From Planctomycetota bacterium (GTDB lineage: Bacteria; Planctomycetota; Phycisphaerae; UBA1845), in NCBI GenBank assembly GCA_030616775.1, contig JAUWWQ010000034.1, positions 1 to 45,102 on the forward strand: a DNA stretch of 45,102 bases, written 5' to 3'. A model generated the notes under the pieces. That model was given only the letters and a program-made list of their open reading frames with translations, had not been told where the DNA came from and made no database searches. Positions 1-7,615 of the stretch are shown piece after piece. The position numbers and the translations under genes were made by a program. Each line of letters opens with the position of its first letter. Within the stretch, counting starts at the first letter, position 1.

Positions 1-2
1 AA

Positions 3-446
3 ACGGGCCGGGTGGCCGACTTCCACAGCCTACGCAGCACGTTTGCGAGTCTGTTGCTGCGGGCGGGCGTGGACGTGCGGACGGCGAAAGAGCTGATGCG
101 CCATTCGACGATCGCAATGACCGCCGATGTGTATGCCTGCACGTTCCGGGGATCGCTCAGCGAAGCGGTTAAACGGCTGCCCGACCTGACCCGACCGTGG
201 ACCGAACGGGCTAAGGCGACTGGGACCGATTCTGTCTTGCCGCTCTGCTTGCCGGAAAACCGCACCGACCCACGCAATTCAGTGCGCCGCGGTTCGCACG
301 GCATTGATGACGTTGCCGGCGCGCAACGTACTGGGAATACAGGTACTTACGGTGATTCGGAGCGTGTAGCGGCGCAAGGAAGCGCAGCAAGTGACCCCCT
401 CGAAAAACCACCCCCAAGGGGAATCGAACCCCTGTTGCCGGCATGA
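3..446 (+). CDS. Tyrosine recombinase/integrase, C-terminal part (cut by window edge)
   Basis: Only the catalytic C-terminal end is present; the frame is open to the window edge, so the start lies outside. Visible tyrosine-recombinase residues are the HSLR box, the second His in ELMRHST and the nucleophile Tyr in TADVYA. Such enzymes cut and rejoin DNA through a phosphotyrosine link. After the catalytic core there is a low-complexity tail of about 80 residues. Its last residues (PPRGIEPLLPA) are encoded by the antisense strand of tRNA-Glu, and the TGA stop falls in the anticodon-loop DNA. That is a familiar arrangement for planctomycete integrases sitting at a tRNA attachment site, and suggests that an integrated element extends leftwards. 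The family call is firm; the element itself is not visible. Confidence 0.85.
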   Translation, partial: TGRVADFHSLRSTFASLLLRAGVDVRTAKELMRHSTIAMTADVYACTFRGSLSEAVKRLPDLTRPWTERAKATGTDSVLPLCLPENRTDPRNSVRRGSHGIDDVAGAQRTGNTGTYGDSERVAAQGSAASDPLEKPPPRGIEPLLPA

Positions 447-481
447 AAAGCCGGTGTCCTGGGCCACTAGACGATGGGGGC
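409..481 (-). tRNA. tRNA-Glu (UUC)
   Basis: The minus strand folds as a full cloverleaf: a 7-bp acceptor stem (GCCCCCA with TGGGGGT, including one G-U pair), a D-arm with TCTAGTGGCC, an anticodon stem CCGGC/GCCGG around a 7-nt loop TTTTCAT, and a T-arm AGGGG-TTCGAAT-CCCCT. The anticodon is UUC (plus-strand positions 445-447), so it is a glutamate tRNA. The 3' CCA is not encoded. The 3' half is overlapped by the convergent integrase gene, making this the likely attachment site. Confidence 0.93.
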
Positions 482-514
482 TAAGCGCTTTAGAACCTAA
501 TCTCATTGGGTGGG

Positions 515-548
515 GCACCGGTTTTCAACCGGTGCGCGGTTTGCAAAC
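515..548. repeat. Strong hairpin and adjacent palindrome
   Basis: GCACCGGTT and AACCGGTGC form a 9-bp stem around a 3-nt loop (515-535). A second palindrome centred on GTTTGCAAAC (539-548) follows directly. The pair lies in the gene-free stretch 482-756, for which I see no coding support. No T-tract follows, so it is not a clear terminator. It could be a REP-like unit. Confidence 0.5.
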
Positions 549-756
549 CCGCACCACACAGCCTACTGAGACAGGCTCTTAGCTCGATCTTGCAGAGGGT
601 GTCATGCCTTCACCCGGTACGGCCCGGGCGAAGCATGGGTGGCCTCGCAACCGTGTGCGAAAATGTAGCGGGCACGACGCGAAACGTCAATGATCCCTGC
701 CGTTCGCCCGGATTGATCGCGACCCGTCGGCGTCGGCCATCGACGTGCGTCAGCAG

Positions 757-1026
757 CTACCTTATGGGCCGTGCCAATAGCTCCCGGCGGCAGGTGTCAC
801 ACACGTCGAAACGCAGCAGGCGATAGGTCTGATCCTCGACCTCATCGGGATCGGCCTTGGCAAGCTGTCGTACAATCTCTCTAAATCCTTCTCGCGGTGC
901 GCCAGCCGCCTCCTCATCCAGGTCGACATGACCCGCAGCGGCGTAGATCTCGAGGCGGACAATGAATCGCTTCGGATCATTGGCCTTCATCGCCACACCA
1001 CATTTGTCGCATTCGTAACGGATCAT
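757..1026 (-). CDS. Small zinc-ribbon protein, unknown function
   Basis: An 89-residue protein beginning MIRYECDKCG. Two CxxC pairs (CDKC near residue 5 and CDTC near residue 76) are placed to bind one structural zinc. Between them lies an acidic, mainly helical stretch. The start at 1026 is preferred because GGAGG lies about 10 nt upstream; the longer frame upstream to 1122 is Arg-rich and lacks this signal. I do not recognise a named family; small proteins of this type recur in planctomycetes. It stands alone, divergent from mnmE. Function cannot be inferred beyond probable metal binding and perhaps nucleic-acid contact. Confidence 0.6.
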   Translation of the reverse strand: MIRYECDKCGVAMKANDPKRFIVRLEIYAAAGHVDLDEEAAGAPREGFREIVRQLAKADPDEVEDQTYRLLRFDVCDTCRRELLARPIR

Positions 1027-1247
1027 TCGATGACCCCTCCGAGGTCTCCCCGCCAAAGGGTCGGTACCCTGGTATCGCCTGCGGTGGCCGGCGAGCCGAT
1101 CAGTAGACACTCGAGCGGGCATCTACGCAACCTGATCGCCTCCGCTGCCCACGACGAGCGCCTGGGGGCCTATGTGACAAGCGCAGGGTGTTCGCTCCGG
1201 TCGGCGGTGTAATCGTATCCAGCAGCCCAACAACTGCCCGAACCACC

Positions 1248-1253
1248 TATAAT
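1248..1253 (+). promoter_or_regulatory. Possible -10 box upstream of mnmE
   Basis: A perfect TATAAT lies about 70 nt before the mnmE start. No good -35 hexamer sits 16-18 nt upstream, so this is a weak call. Nothing else is evident in 1027-1321. Confidence 0.3.
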
Positions 1254-1321
1254 ACTCCGGCAGACCAAGCGGGAAGCTCGATCAGAGCGTCCCGATGGCG
1301 CAGTGTTGTTGCAGGCAACCT

Positions 1322-2728
1322 ATGCTGGACCGGTTGGACGAGACTATTGTGGCGATTTCCTCAGCCCCCGGGTTTGGGGTGCTCGGGATCGTGCGGCTTA
1401 GCGGTCCCAAGGCGATCACCATCGCGGATTGCATGGCTGCTACCGACACGGGGGAACCATTGGCCGGGCGCCCGGGCTCTACGCGCGTCTCGGGTAACGT
1501 ACAGATTGATGACGGTGCCGGTCTGCCGGCGGCGTTTTACCTGTTCCGTGCGCCGCACAGCTATACGCGTCAGGACATCGTCGAGATTCATACCGTCGGG
1601 TCCCCGGCTGCGTTAGATCTGGTCCGCCGCAAAGCCATCGAGCTGGGTGCTTTGGCGGCCGGGCCCGGTGAGTTCACCGCCCGGGCATTTCTGAGCGGTG
1701 CAATGGACCTGGCATCCGCAGAGGCGGTAGCCGGCATGATTCGGGCCCAGACCGATACTCAGCTTCGGGCCTCGCGCCGGATGATGGATGGGACGCTGGC
1801 CAAGCACATCACGGAAGTGCGAAACGAGCTGGCGGAATTGCTGGCACTTGTTGAAGCAGACATAGACTTCGCCGAGGAGCCCATCGAATTCATCACGCCC
1901 GAGGTGCTGCGCCGCCGGCTGGGCGAGATCACCGAACGTCTGCAGCGGTTGCTCAGGACGGCCACGTCAGTGGAGCGGTTCGACGTGGTGCCGCACATCC
2001 TGCTCTTCGGCCCGCCCAATGCCGGGAAGAGCTCGCTGATGAATCGGCTAAGCGGCACCAACCGGGCCATCTGCGCAGCGGCCTCCGGCACGACCCGTGA
2101 TATCCTTTCAGCGCCTGTTCGTATTGGGCGTGGGGAGGCCATCCTGCTCGATACGGCTGGTGTGAGTCGATCGGAAGATGAGATCATCGCCGCCGCGCGT
2201 GCCATGACCATGTCAACAGCCGAGCGCGTCGACCTGATTTGTATCGTCTTCGATCTAGCCAAACCTGATGACGAACACGTCTTTGACACGGTTGGCTCAC
2301 TCGATACCGGCCGGCTGATCATAGCGGCCAACAAGTGCGATCTGGTATCGGCTGATCAAGCGAGACAAATTGGCGAGCGACTACGTTCCCGCGGGCTTGG
2401 CCCGGTCTGCCTGGTTAGTGCCCTAAACGGCATGGGGATCGACGCCCTTCGCAACGTTCTTGCCGAGGCACTCGGATCGACAATGACGACCACACTGGGC
2501 GAGTCAGTGCTGATCAGCGATCGCCAGGGCGCCGCCGTTAATGAAGCGTCCGAGGCGATCAAGCGCGCCGCCTGCTTGAGTGAGGCCGCCCGGGAGACAA
2601 TCGACTGTGCCGATCTTATGGCATTCGAGCTGCGTGAGGCCCTTGACGCCCTGGGTTCAGTGACCGGCGAGGTAACCACCGAAGACCTGCTCAGCCAGGT
2701 GTTTGCAAACTTCTGCATCGGCAAGTAG
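1322..2728 (+). CDS. mnmE: tRNA modification GTPase MnmE (TrmE)
   Basis: MnmE works with MnmG to put the (carboxymethyl)aminomethyl group on C5 of the wobble uridine of certain tRNAs, using a methylene-tetrahydrofolate unit and GTP hydrolysis. The protein is 468 residues, close to the usual ~450. It has the N-terminal folate-binding domain (starting ETIVAISSAPG), a helical middle domain, and an inserted G domain with G1 GPPNAGKSS (about residue 231), DTAG (G3) and NKCD (G4). It ends FCIGK, keeping the C-terminal Cys motif. Start at 1322 (MLDRLDETIVA) fits family alignment; an upstream in-frame start at 1295 would add nine Cys-rich residues. MnmG is not in the window. The gene appears to be transcribed alone. 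Confidence 0.96.
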   Translation: MLDRLDETIVAISSAPGFGVLGIVRLSGPKAITIADCMAATDTGEPLAGRPGSTRVSGNVQIDDGAGLPAAFYLFRAPHSYTRQDIVEIHTVGSPAALDLVRRKAIELGALAAGPGEFTARAFLSGAMDLASAEAVAGMIRAQTDTQLRASRRMMDGTLAKHITEVRNELAELLALVEADIDFAEEPIEFITPEVLRRRLGEITERLQRLLRTATSVERFDVVPHILLFGPPNAGKSSLMNRLSGTNRAICAAASGTTRDILSAPVRIGRGEAILLDTAGVSRSEDEIIAAARAMTMSTAERVDLICIVFDLAKPDDEHVFDTVGSLDTGRLIIAANKCDLVSADQARQIGERLRSRGLGPVCLVSALNGMGIDALRNVLAEALGSTMTTTLGESVLISDRQGAAVNEASEAIKRAACLSEAARETIDCADLMAFELREALDALGSVTGEVTTEDLLSQVFANFCIGK

Positions 2729-2784
2729 CGAACTACGAATGATGTCCGAGGCACGTGGCCTCACGGCTTCTGCGAGTTCACAAC

Positions 2785-2906
2785 TAGTGCCGCGTTTCAC
2801 AAGTGATACGACTATATGCTATGCCGAGTCCCGATGTGCATCGGGATTCTCGGCACCTGCCAGAGGACATGCAGCATAGTCGTGGAACTTATGAAACACG
2901 GTTAGG
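2785..2906. mobile_element. MITE-like repeat, copy 1 (diverged core)
   Basis: The left end reads TAGTGCCGCGTTTCACAAG and the right end is its approximate inverted complement (CTTATGAAACACGG). ACGACTAT/ATAGTCGT inner arms follow at each side. The core is a different palindrome from the other copies: TGCCGAG...CTCGGCA enclosing CCCGATG/CATCGGG. It lies between the convergent 3' ends of mnmE and the Fic gene. No coding sequence. Confidence 0.75.
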
Positions 2907-2920
2907 CTGGAACCCATAAA

Positions 2921-4249
2921 TCAGGACACCTCAGCGAGCCTTCGCTCAAGGTTGGGAACCGGCGTGAAGTGCCACTCCCTGCCAACTTTCCCTGCCTCGA
3001 GAACGCCGCGTCCCGCCAAGTCGAGCAAATCTATTCGGGCTGTCTGATAGGCGACATTGTGACTGACGCGATGCGACTCGATCGTATATCGATGGTGGGG
3101 GTGTCGGAGGGCATGGCTGATTAGCGCACGCTGCCTGTGGTTAAGCACAACCATCCCCCGCAACTCGCTCTCGAGTGCCTCTAGCTGCTTTGTCTTCCGC
3201 GCGACGTACTTGTGCAATTCGTCAACGGCGCGACGAATGACATCCAGGTGGTATACGAGGAAGTAGGTCAAGTCGTTGTCGTCCGTTTCCGTATATAGAA
3301 ACGCACGACCGTACTTGGCCGGCGCCTTTCGAATGATCTCGGATATCGAGATGAACTCGCACATCCAGTATCTGTAATGCAGCATCGACCAGTAGAACAG
3401 CGCTCTGGCCGTTCGACCATTTCCGTCAATGAATGGATGGTCGTAGGCAAGCCAGAAGTGCAGGATCATTGAGCGGATGACCGGGTGGATAAACTCCCGC
3501 GTGCTCTTTCCGTTGGCGAAATCGCACATTGCCTCCATGCGTTCCTCGAGCTGTTCGCCCGGCGGAGGTTCATGAAACACCTGTCCGTACATATCATCCA
3601 CTACGACCTCTTCCCCTGGTCGTCGGAGTCGCCCCTCCGCCGATGGGTCATCGAGAGTGTCTCGGGTGACGAGCCCATGCAACTTGCGAACGAGTTCCTT
3701 GCTGAGCCGTTCTCGCTTGAGCTTCCCAATCTGCTGCATCGTGCGGAAGTTGTTGAGAATCATTCGCTCGCTGCGGTCGCGCGGAGTTCGGCCGGTACGA
3801 ATCATCTCCTTGGCAACCAGTCGCGTCGTCGCTGCCCCTTCGAGCTGGCTGGAGGTGATCGCTTCCTCGATCAGCGACCCAACGAGGTACCGGTCCTTCG
3901 TATCAGGATTTGTGATGAGATCCGGCATTGCGATCGATCCCGCTGCGCCCTGGTCGACGTAATGAAGCCCTTCGGGAATAGGATCAACCAATCCGTAGCT
4001 GAACGGGGCCCCATTCACATCCATCAATGGAATCGGCCTGCGCTGGGTCCGGCGCTGCGTCTTCAGGGCGAACCACCACTCTTCGCTTGACAGATCGCCG
4101 GGTGGTTTGAGATGGCGGAGCTTGTCCCAATGCAGGTATCTCCCTGCGGGTGTTTGCGCGGAAACTGCGTCGAAAACGGTCTCCCTCCGCTCGATCTCAA
4201 AGTTACGCCACAATTCCCTGTAACCCGGCGGCTTCTGGGGGATTCTCAT
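2921..4249 (-). CDS. Fic-domain AMPylase, class II, with C-terminal DNA-binding-like domain
   Basis: Fic enzymes transfer AMP (or another NMP) from a nucleotide onto hydroxyl groups of target proteins. The full active-site motif HPFIDGNGRTAR is present (around residue 275), with the catalytic His. An N-terminal SSQLEG (around residue 137) fits the (S/T)xxxE(G/N) inhibitory helix, which places the protein in class II, self-inhibited, so no separate antitoxin is needed and none is seen. The N-terminal region resembles Fic_N. The last ~70 residues (from about RQRALISHALRH) look like a winged helix-turn-helix. The 442-residue length is usual for this architecture. The start at 4249 has GGATGAAG upstream. 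The promoter region is AT-rich and carries operator-like repeats, suggesting autoregulation. Target unknown. Confidence 0.9.
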   Translation of the reverse strand: MRIPQKPPGYRELWRNFEIERRETVFDAVSAQTPAGRYLHWDKLRHLKPPGDLSSEEWWFALKTQRRTQRRPIPLMDVNGAPFSYGLVDPIPEGLHYVDQGAAGSIAMPDLITNPDTKDRYLVGSLIEEAITSSQLEGAATTRLVAKEMIRTGRTPRDRSERMILNNFRTMQQIGKLKRERLSKELVRKLHGLVTRDTLDDPSAEGRLRRPGEEVVVDDMYGQVFHEPPPGEQLEERMEAMCDFANGKSTREFIHPVIRSMILHFWLAYDHPFIDGNGRTARALFYWSMLHYRYWMCEFISISEIIRKAPAKYGRAFLYTETDDNDLTYFLVYHLDVIRRAVDELHKYVARKTKQLEALESELRGMVVLNHRQRALISHALRHPHHRYTIESHRVSHNVAYQTARIDLLDLAGRGVLEAGKVGREWHFTPVPNLERRLAEVS

Positions 4250-4280
4250 CGTAACTTCATCCCAGATAATGGGTTGCGAA

Positions 4281-4379
4281 ATACTAATCTTATACTAATT
4301 CATGTCAGATTAGTATTAGCGTTCAAGGGACGGCCTGTCAATATACTAATTTGACAAATCTTAGTACAAAACTAGTATA
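4281..4379. promoter_or_regulatory. Operator-like array of ATACTAAT half-sites upstream of fic
   Basis: ATACTAAT occurs at 4281-4288, 4292-4299 and 4343-4350, and its complement ATTAGTAT at 4309-4316. Related TTAGTAC and CTAGTAT occur near 4361 and 4372. The copies at 4292 and 4309 form a perfect inverted repeat with a 9-nt spacer; those at 4281 and 4292 are exactly 11 bp apart, one helical turn. The stretch is strikingly AT-rich against its surroundings and overlaps the predicted -10 region. The rest of 4250-4559 shows no gene. Confidence 0.6.
4313..4341 (-). promoter_or_regulatory. Predicted sigma70 promoter of the Fic gene
   Basis: On the minus strand a perfect TTGACA (4336-4341) is followed after 17 nt by TAATAC (4313-4318). 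This is the only good promoter-like pair upstream of the Fic gene, about 65 nt before its start. The -10 overlaps an ATACTAAT-type half-site, so a protein bound there would block transcription. Confidence 0.5.
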
Positions 4380-4559
4380 TAGTTATAGGACTATGCTCAT
4401 ACCATCGGTGGGAATCTGGTGAAATGCCAACGCAATATCTGGCGTAGCTTCTGCGATCACCTTGAGACCTATTCAGATGGCCGACCTCCATCCCCGACGG
4501 CGGCGCGCGAGGTAGGTCGCTGGTTGAGAGTCTCTCGGTCCATCCGGGCAGATCCTGGG

Positions 4560-5609
4560 CTACGCAACAGTGATGGACGTGTCGAGGTATACGTCCTGGA
4601 TGACGTTGATGAGCTTGACGCCTTCTTGCATGGGTCGTTGGAAGGCCTTTCGGCCGCAGATCACTCCCATTCCTCCGGCCCGCTTGTTGATAACCGCCGT
4701 TCTGGCGGCATCCTTGAAATCGTTGTCGCCGGAGGCGCCGCCGGAATTGATCATGCCAGCCCGGCCCATGTAGCAGCCGGCCACCTGATACCGCGTCAGG
4801 TCGATCGGGTTGTCGCTGGTCAGCGTACTGTAGACGGCCTTATGGGTCTTGCCGAAGTTGATCGCGGTAAAGCCGCGATTGGTCTCGGCCTGTTTCTGCT
4901 TGATGAGATCAGCCTCGATGGTAACACCGAGGTGATTGGCTTGATTGGTCAGATCGGCTGACACGTGGTAGTCGACCCCGTCTTTCTTGAACGCGCTGTT
5001 TCGCAGATAGCACCAGAGCACGCAGACCATGCCCAACTCATGAGCGATGTGGAAGGCCTCGCTGACTTCCTGTATCTGCCGGGCGGATTCGTCCGAGCCG
5101 TAGTAGATCGTCGCCCCGACCGCGGCGGCACCCAGGTCAGCGGCCTGCCTGACATCGGCGAACATGATTTGATCATAACTGTTCGGGTAGGTTAGCAGCT
5201 CGTTGTGGTTGAGCTTGACGATAAACGGAATCTTGTGGGCGTATTTCCTGGCCACGCTCCCAAGCACTCCGAGCGTCGAAGCCACAGCGTTGCAGCCGCC
5301 TTCGATGGCCAGCCGCACGATGTTTCCCGGGTCGAAGTACATCGGATTGGGCGCAAACGACGCCCCGGCGCTGTGTTCGATGCCTTGGTCGACCGGGAGA
5401 ATCGACAGATACCCTGTGCCTGCGAGCCGCCCGCGATTGAATATCGCCTGTAGGTTACGCAATACCGGCACCGGTCGGTCCGTGTGCGCAACCACACGAT
5501 CGACGAAGTCCGGCCCGGGCAAGTTCAGCATCGACTTGTCAATGGTCCTGCATTTGTGGGTCAGCAGTGGTTCCGCTTGAGGTCCCAACAGGTCAATGGT
5601 AGCGCTCAT
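4560..5609 (-). CDS. fbaB: Class I fructose-bisphosphate aldolase (FbaB/DhnA type)
   Basis: This enzyme cleaves fructose 1,6-bisphosphate to glyceraldehyde 3-phosphate and dihydroxyacetone phosphate in glycolysis, and runs in reverse in gluconeogenesis. The 349-residue length matches FbaB (about 350). Family segments are clear: [10 protein letters not shown] near residue 70, [20 protein letters not shown] in the middle, [20 protein letters not shown] and [13 protein letters not shown] near the C-terminus, and the ending [14 protein letters not shown]. Class I aldolases form a Schiff base with an active-site lysine and need no metal; I do not assign that lysine with certainty. The start has GGAGG about 12 nt upstream. 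It is a single gene between the Fic gene and a MITE-like repeat. Confidence 0.95.
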   Translation of the reverse strand: MSATIDLLGPQAEPLLTHKCRTIDKSMLNLPGPDFVDRVVAHTDRPVPVLRNLQAIFNRGRLAGTGYLSILPVDQGIEHSAGASFAPNPMYFDPGNIVRLAIEGGCNAVASTLGVLGSVARKYAHKIPFIVKLNHNELLTYPNSYDQIMFADVRQAADLGAAAVGATIYYGSDESARQIQEVSEAFHIAHELGMVCVLWCYLRNSAFKKDGVDYHVSADLTNQANHLGVTIEADLIKQKQAETNRGFTAINFGKTHKAVYSTLTSDNPIDLTRYQVAGCYMGRAGMINSGGASGDNDFKDAARTAVINKRAGGMGVICGRKAFQRPMQEGVKLINVIQDVYLDTSITVA

Positions 5610-5703
5610 TGTCGATGTACCTCCACGTTCAGAAATCCAGACTAGTCACCAGTGCACATGATACGGCATATCGCCACGTGTCAAGGGGCATGGAGACCGA
5701 GTC

Positions 5704-5841
5704 CGGTTCCGCGTTTCATAAATAGTGCGACGATGATCCTACGCCGAGCCGCGGGCTTCAGCCCGCGCGGACGTCCGCGTCCCGGCGCGCCGGGAAAGCC
5801 TGCGGCTCAGATAGTCGCGAGACTTGTGAAACACGGTACTG
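5704..5841. mobile_element. MITE-like repeat, copy 2
   Basis: The ends are GGTTCCGCGTTTCATAA on the left and TTGTGAAACACGGTACT on the right, an imperfect terminal inverted repeat. The interior holds the double palindrome GAGCCGCGGGCTTCAGCCCGC and a second, altered arm ending GCCTGCGGCTC. It fills most of the gap between fbaB and tig. It is about 138 bp and more diverged than copies 3 and 4. No promoter for tig is evident in the rest of 5610-5965, which is very GC-rich. Confidence 0.75.
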
Positions 5842-5965
5842 GTCCGTCCGCCCGGCGGCCGTTGCCAGGAGGGGCGGGGTCGGGTAGGTTTGTGGCGGAC
5901 GAGAGGTTTGGGCCTGCCCGGGGGCGGATTGGTCCCGGGCGGGCTGCCAGTGAAGGAGCGGCTCG

Positions 5966-7615
5966 ATGAGCGATGAAGATGTGGCTGTAAACCAGGAAGA
6001 CACCGCCGCCGAGCAGGACGAGGAACAGCCGGAACAGGACGCGAAACAGCCGGAGCAGGACGAGGAACAGCCGGAGCAGGACGAGGAACAGCCGGCAGAG
6101 GAGCTGTCCGAAGAAGAACAGGCGATGGCCAAGCTCAAGGAGGCCATCTCGGTCGAGAAGGAGGAGATCGGGCCCCTCCGGCTGAAGCTGACCGTCACGG
6201 TACCCCAGGATACGCTGGATGAGCGTCGCGGCGACCAGTTCGCCGAGCTCAAACGCGACGCCCTGGTCCCCGGCTTCCGCAAGGGCCACGCTCCGTTGCG
6301 GTTGGTCGAGAAGCGCTTCGCCACCGACGTGGGGGAGCAGCTCAAGACCCAGCTCATTGGCAGCGGGTACCTGGCCGCCGTTGAAAAGGAGGATCTCAAG
6401 CCGCTTGGCGATCCGCTTTTTTGGGTCAAGGTCAAGGAGGAGCGCGTCGGGGATGACGACAAGCCATACAAGGTGGAGACCGAGAAGCTGCTCCCCATAG
6501 ACAAGGCGGTCGATAACATGATCCTGCCGAAGGAGGGGCCGCTGACCTTCTCCTGCGAGCTCGAGCTCAAGCCGGAATTCGAGTTGCCCGAGCTGGAGAA
6601 GATTCCAGTCAAGCGTCCGGCCGTTGCCATCGATGATGACGATGTCGAGTCGGAGCTGGAGCGCATGTGCATGATGCGTGGTGTGTTCCAGCCGGTCGAG
6701 GAGGGCGAGGTGGAAGCCGACGACCTGCTCTACGCCGACATGAAAATCACGGTGGACGAGGAGGTGATTGCCCGTGAGGAGAACGTCGAGCTGGCCGCTC
6801 GCGATCTGCGGGTCAAGGGCGTGCCGCTGGTGGGGTTTGGCAAGGCGGTGGTCGGGAAGGCGCTCGGCGATCAGGTCACCTTCGAGGCCGAAGTCCCGGA
6901 CGATCACGAGAATATTGATATTCGTGGGAAGACCGCGCAGTTCGAGTTCGTAATCTGCGAGGTCAAGCGGCTCGAGGTCCCGCCGATCGACGAGGAGTTC
7001 CTGGCGACAACCGGCTTCGACAGCGAGAAGGAATTGCGTGCGGCCACGCGATCCTCACTCGAATCGCAACTCGACGCCACCATCAACCGTGGAATGCGCG
7101 AGCAGATTGGGCAGTATCTCGTTGACAAGACAGTGCTGGAGATTCCCGAAGGCCTGTCGCAACGCCAGACGGACCGATCGATCGCCCGGCGGATGATTGA
7201 GATGTACCAGGCCGGCATCCCCCAGGCCCAGGTCGAAAAGGAGATGGACGAGCTGCGGGCGAGAGCCCACGACCAGGCGGTTCGCGATCTGAAGCTGTTT
7301 TTCATCCTGGAAAAGATCGCCGAGGAGCGCAATATCGATGTCACCGAGGAGCAGCTCAACGGGGCGATCGCCCAGATCGCCCGGCAGTCCAACCGGCGCT
7401 TCGATCGGGTGCGCGACGAGTTGAGCAAGGGTGAGGGTCTCAAAACGCTGTATCTCCAGCTACGCGACCAGCAAGTGCTCAAGGCCTTGCTGGAAGAGGC
7501 CGAGATCACTGAAACGGAAGGCCCGAAGAAGAAAAAAAAGGTAAAGAAGAAGAAAACCGCGAAGAAGAAAAAGACCACCAAGAAAAAAGTGAGCCGGAAG
7601 AAAACCGATGAATGA
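5966..7615 (+). CDS. tig: Trigger factor with acidic N-terminal and Lys-rich C-terminal extensions
   Basis: Trigger factor is the ribosome-bound chaperone and peptidyl-prolyl isomerase that meets nascent chains. The ribosome-binding domain (about residues 60-170) has the signature GFRKGHAP. The central region (about 240-330) fits the FKBP-like domain, ending IRGKTAQFEFVICEVKRLEVP. The helical C-terminal chaperone domain runs to about residue 515. At 549 residues it is longer than usual (about 430-450) because of two odd ends: a head of ~45 residues built from four EQPEQDE-like heptads, and a tail of ~35 residues made mostly of Lys. AAGGAG precedes the start. The stop overlaps the clpP1 start by 8 nt, so the two are translationally linked. 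Confidence 0.93.
   Translation: MSDEDVAVNQEDTAAEQDEEQPEQDAKQPEQDEEQPEQDEEQPAEELSEEEQAMAKLKEAISVEKEEIGPLRLKLTVTVPQDTLDERRGDQFAELKRDALVPGFRKGHAPLRLVEKRFATDVGEQLKTQLIGSGYLAAVEKEDLKPLGDPLFWVKVKEERVGDDDKPYKVETEKLLPIDKAVDNMILPKEGPLTFSCELELKPEFELPELEKIPVKRPAVAIDDDDVESELERMCMMRGVFQPVEEGEVEADDLLYADMKITVDEEVIAREENVELAARDLRVKGVPLVGFGKAVVGKALGDQVTFEAEVPDDHENIDIRGKTAQFEFVICEVKRLEVPPIDEEFLATTGFDSEKELRAATRSSLESQLDATINRGMREQIGQYLVDKTVLEIPEGLSQRQTDRSIARRMIEMYQAGIPQAQVEKEMDELRARAHDQAVRDLKLFFILEKIAEERNIDVTEEQLNGAIAQIARQSNRRFDRVRDELSKGEGLKTLYLQLRDQQVLKALLEEAEITETEGPKKKKKVKKKKTAKKKKTTKKKVSRKKTDE
6016..6099 (+). repeat. 21-bp tandem repeat, four units, inside tig
   Basis: Four in-frame copies of a 21-bp unit (GGACGAGGAACAGCCGGAGCA with small changes) begin at 6016, 6037, 6058 and 6079. 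They encode the acidic DEEQPEQ heptads of the trigger-factor head and are likely to vary in number between strains. Confidence 0.85.

Noticed and set aside
1188-1616. Trp/Arg-rich frame overlapping the mnmE start
   Set aside because: Out of frame with the well-supported MnmE protein and without conserved features.
2921-4249. A fic toxin-antitoxin pair with separate antitoxin gene
   Set aside because: The inhibitory SSQLEG motif is in the same polypeptide, and no small upstream or downstream gene with that motif is seen.
4419-4961. Plus-strand frame of 180 residues overlapping the aldolase 3' end
   Set aside because: Mostly antisense to fbaB, without a ribosome site or recognisable domain.
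5807-6907. Leu-rich minus-strand frame opposite tig
   Set aside because: Antisense of the GAG/CAG-rich trigger-factor gene, which has full domain support.
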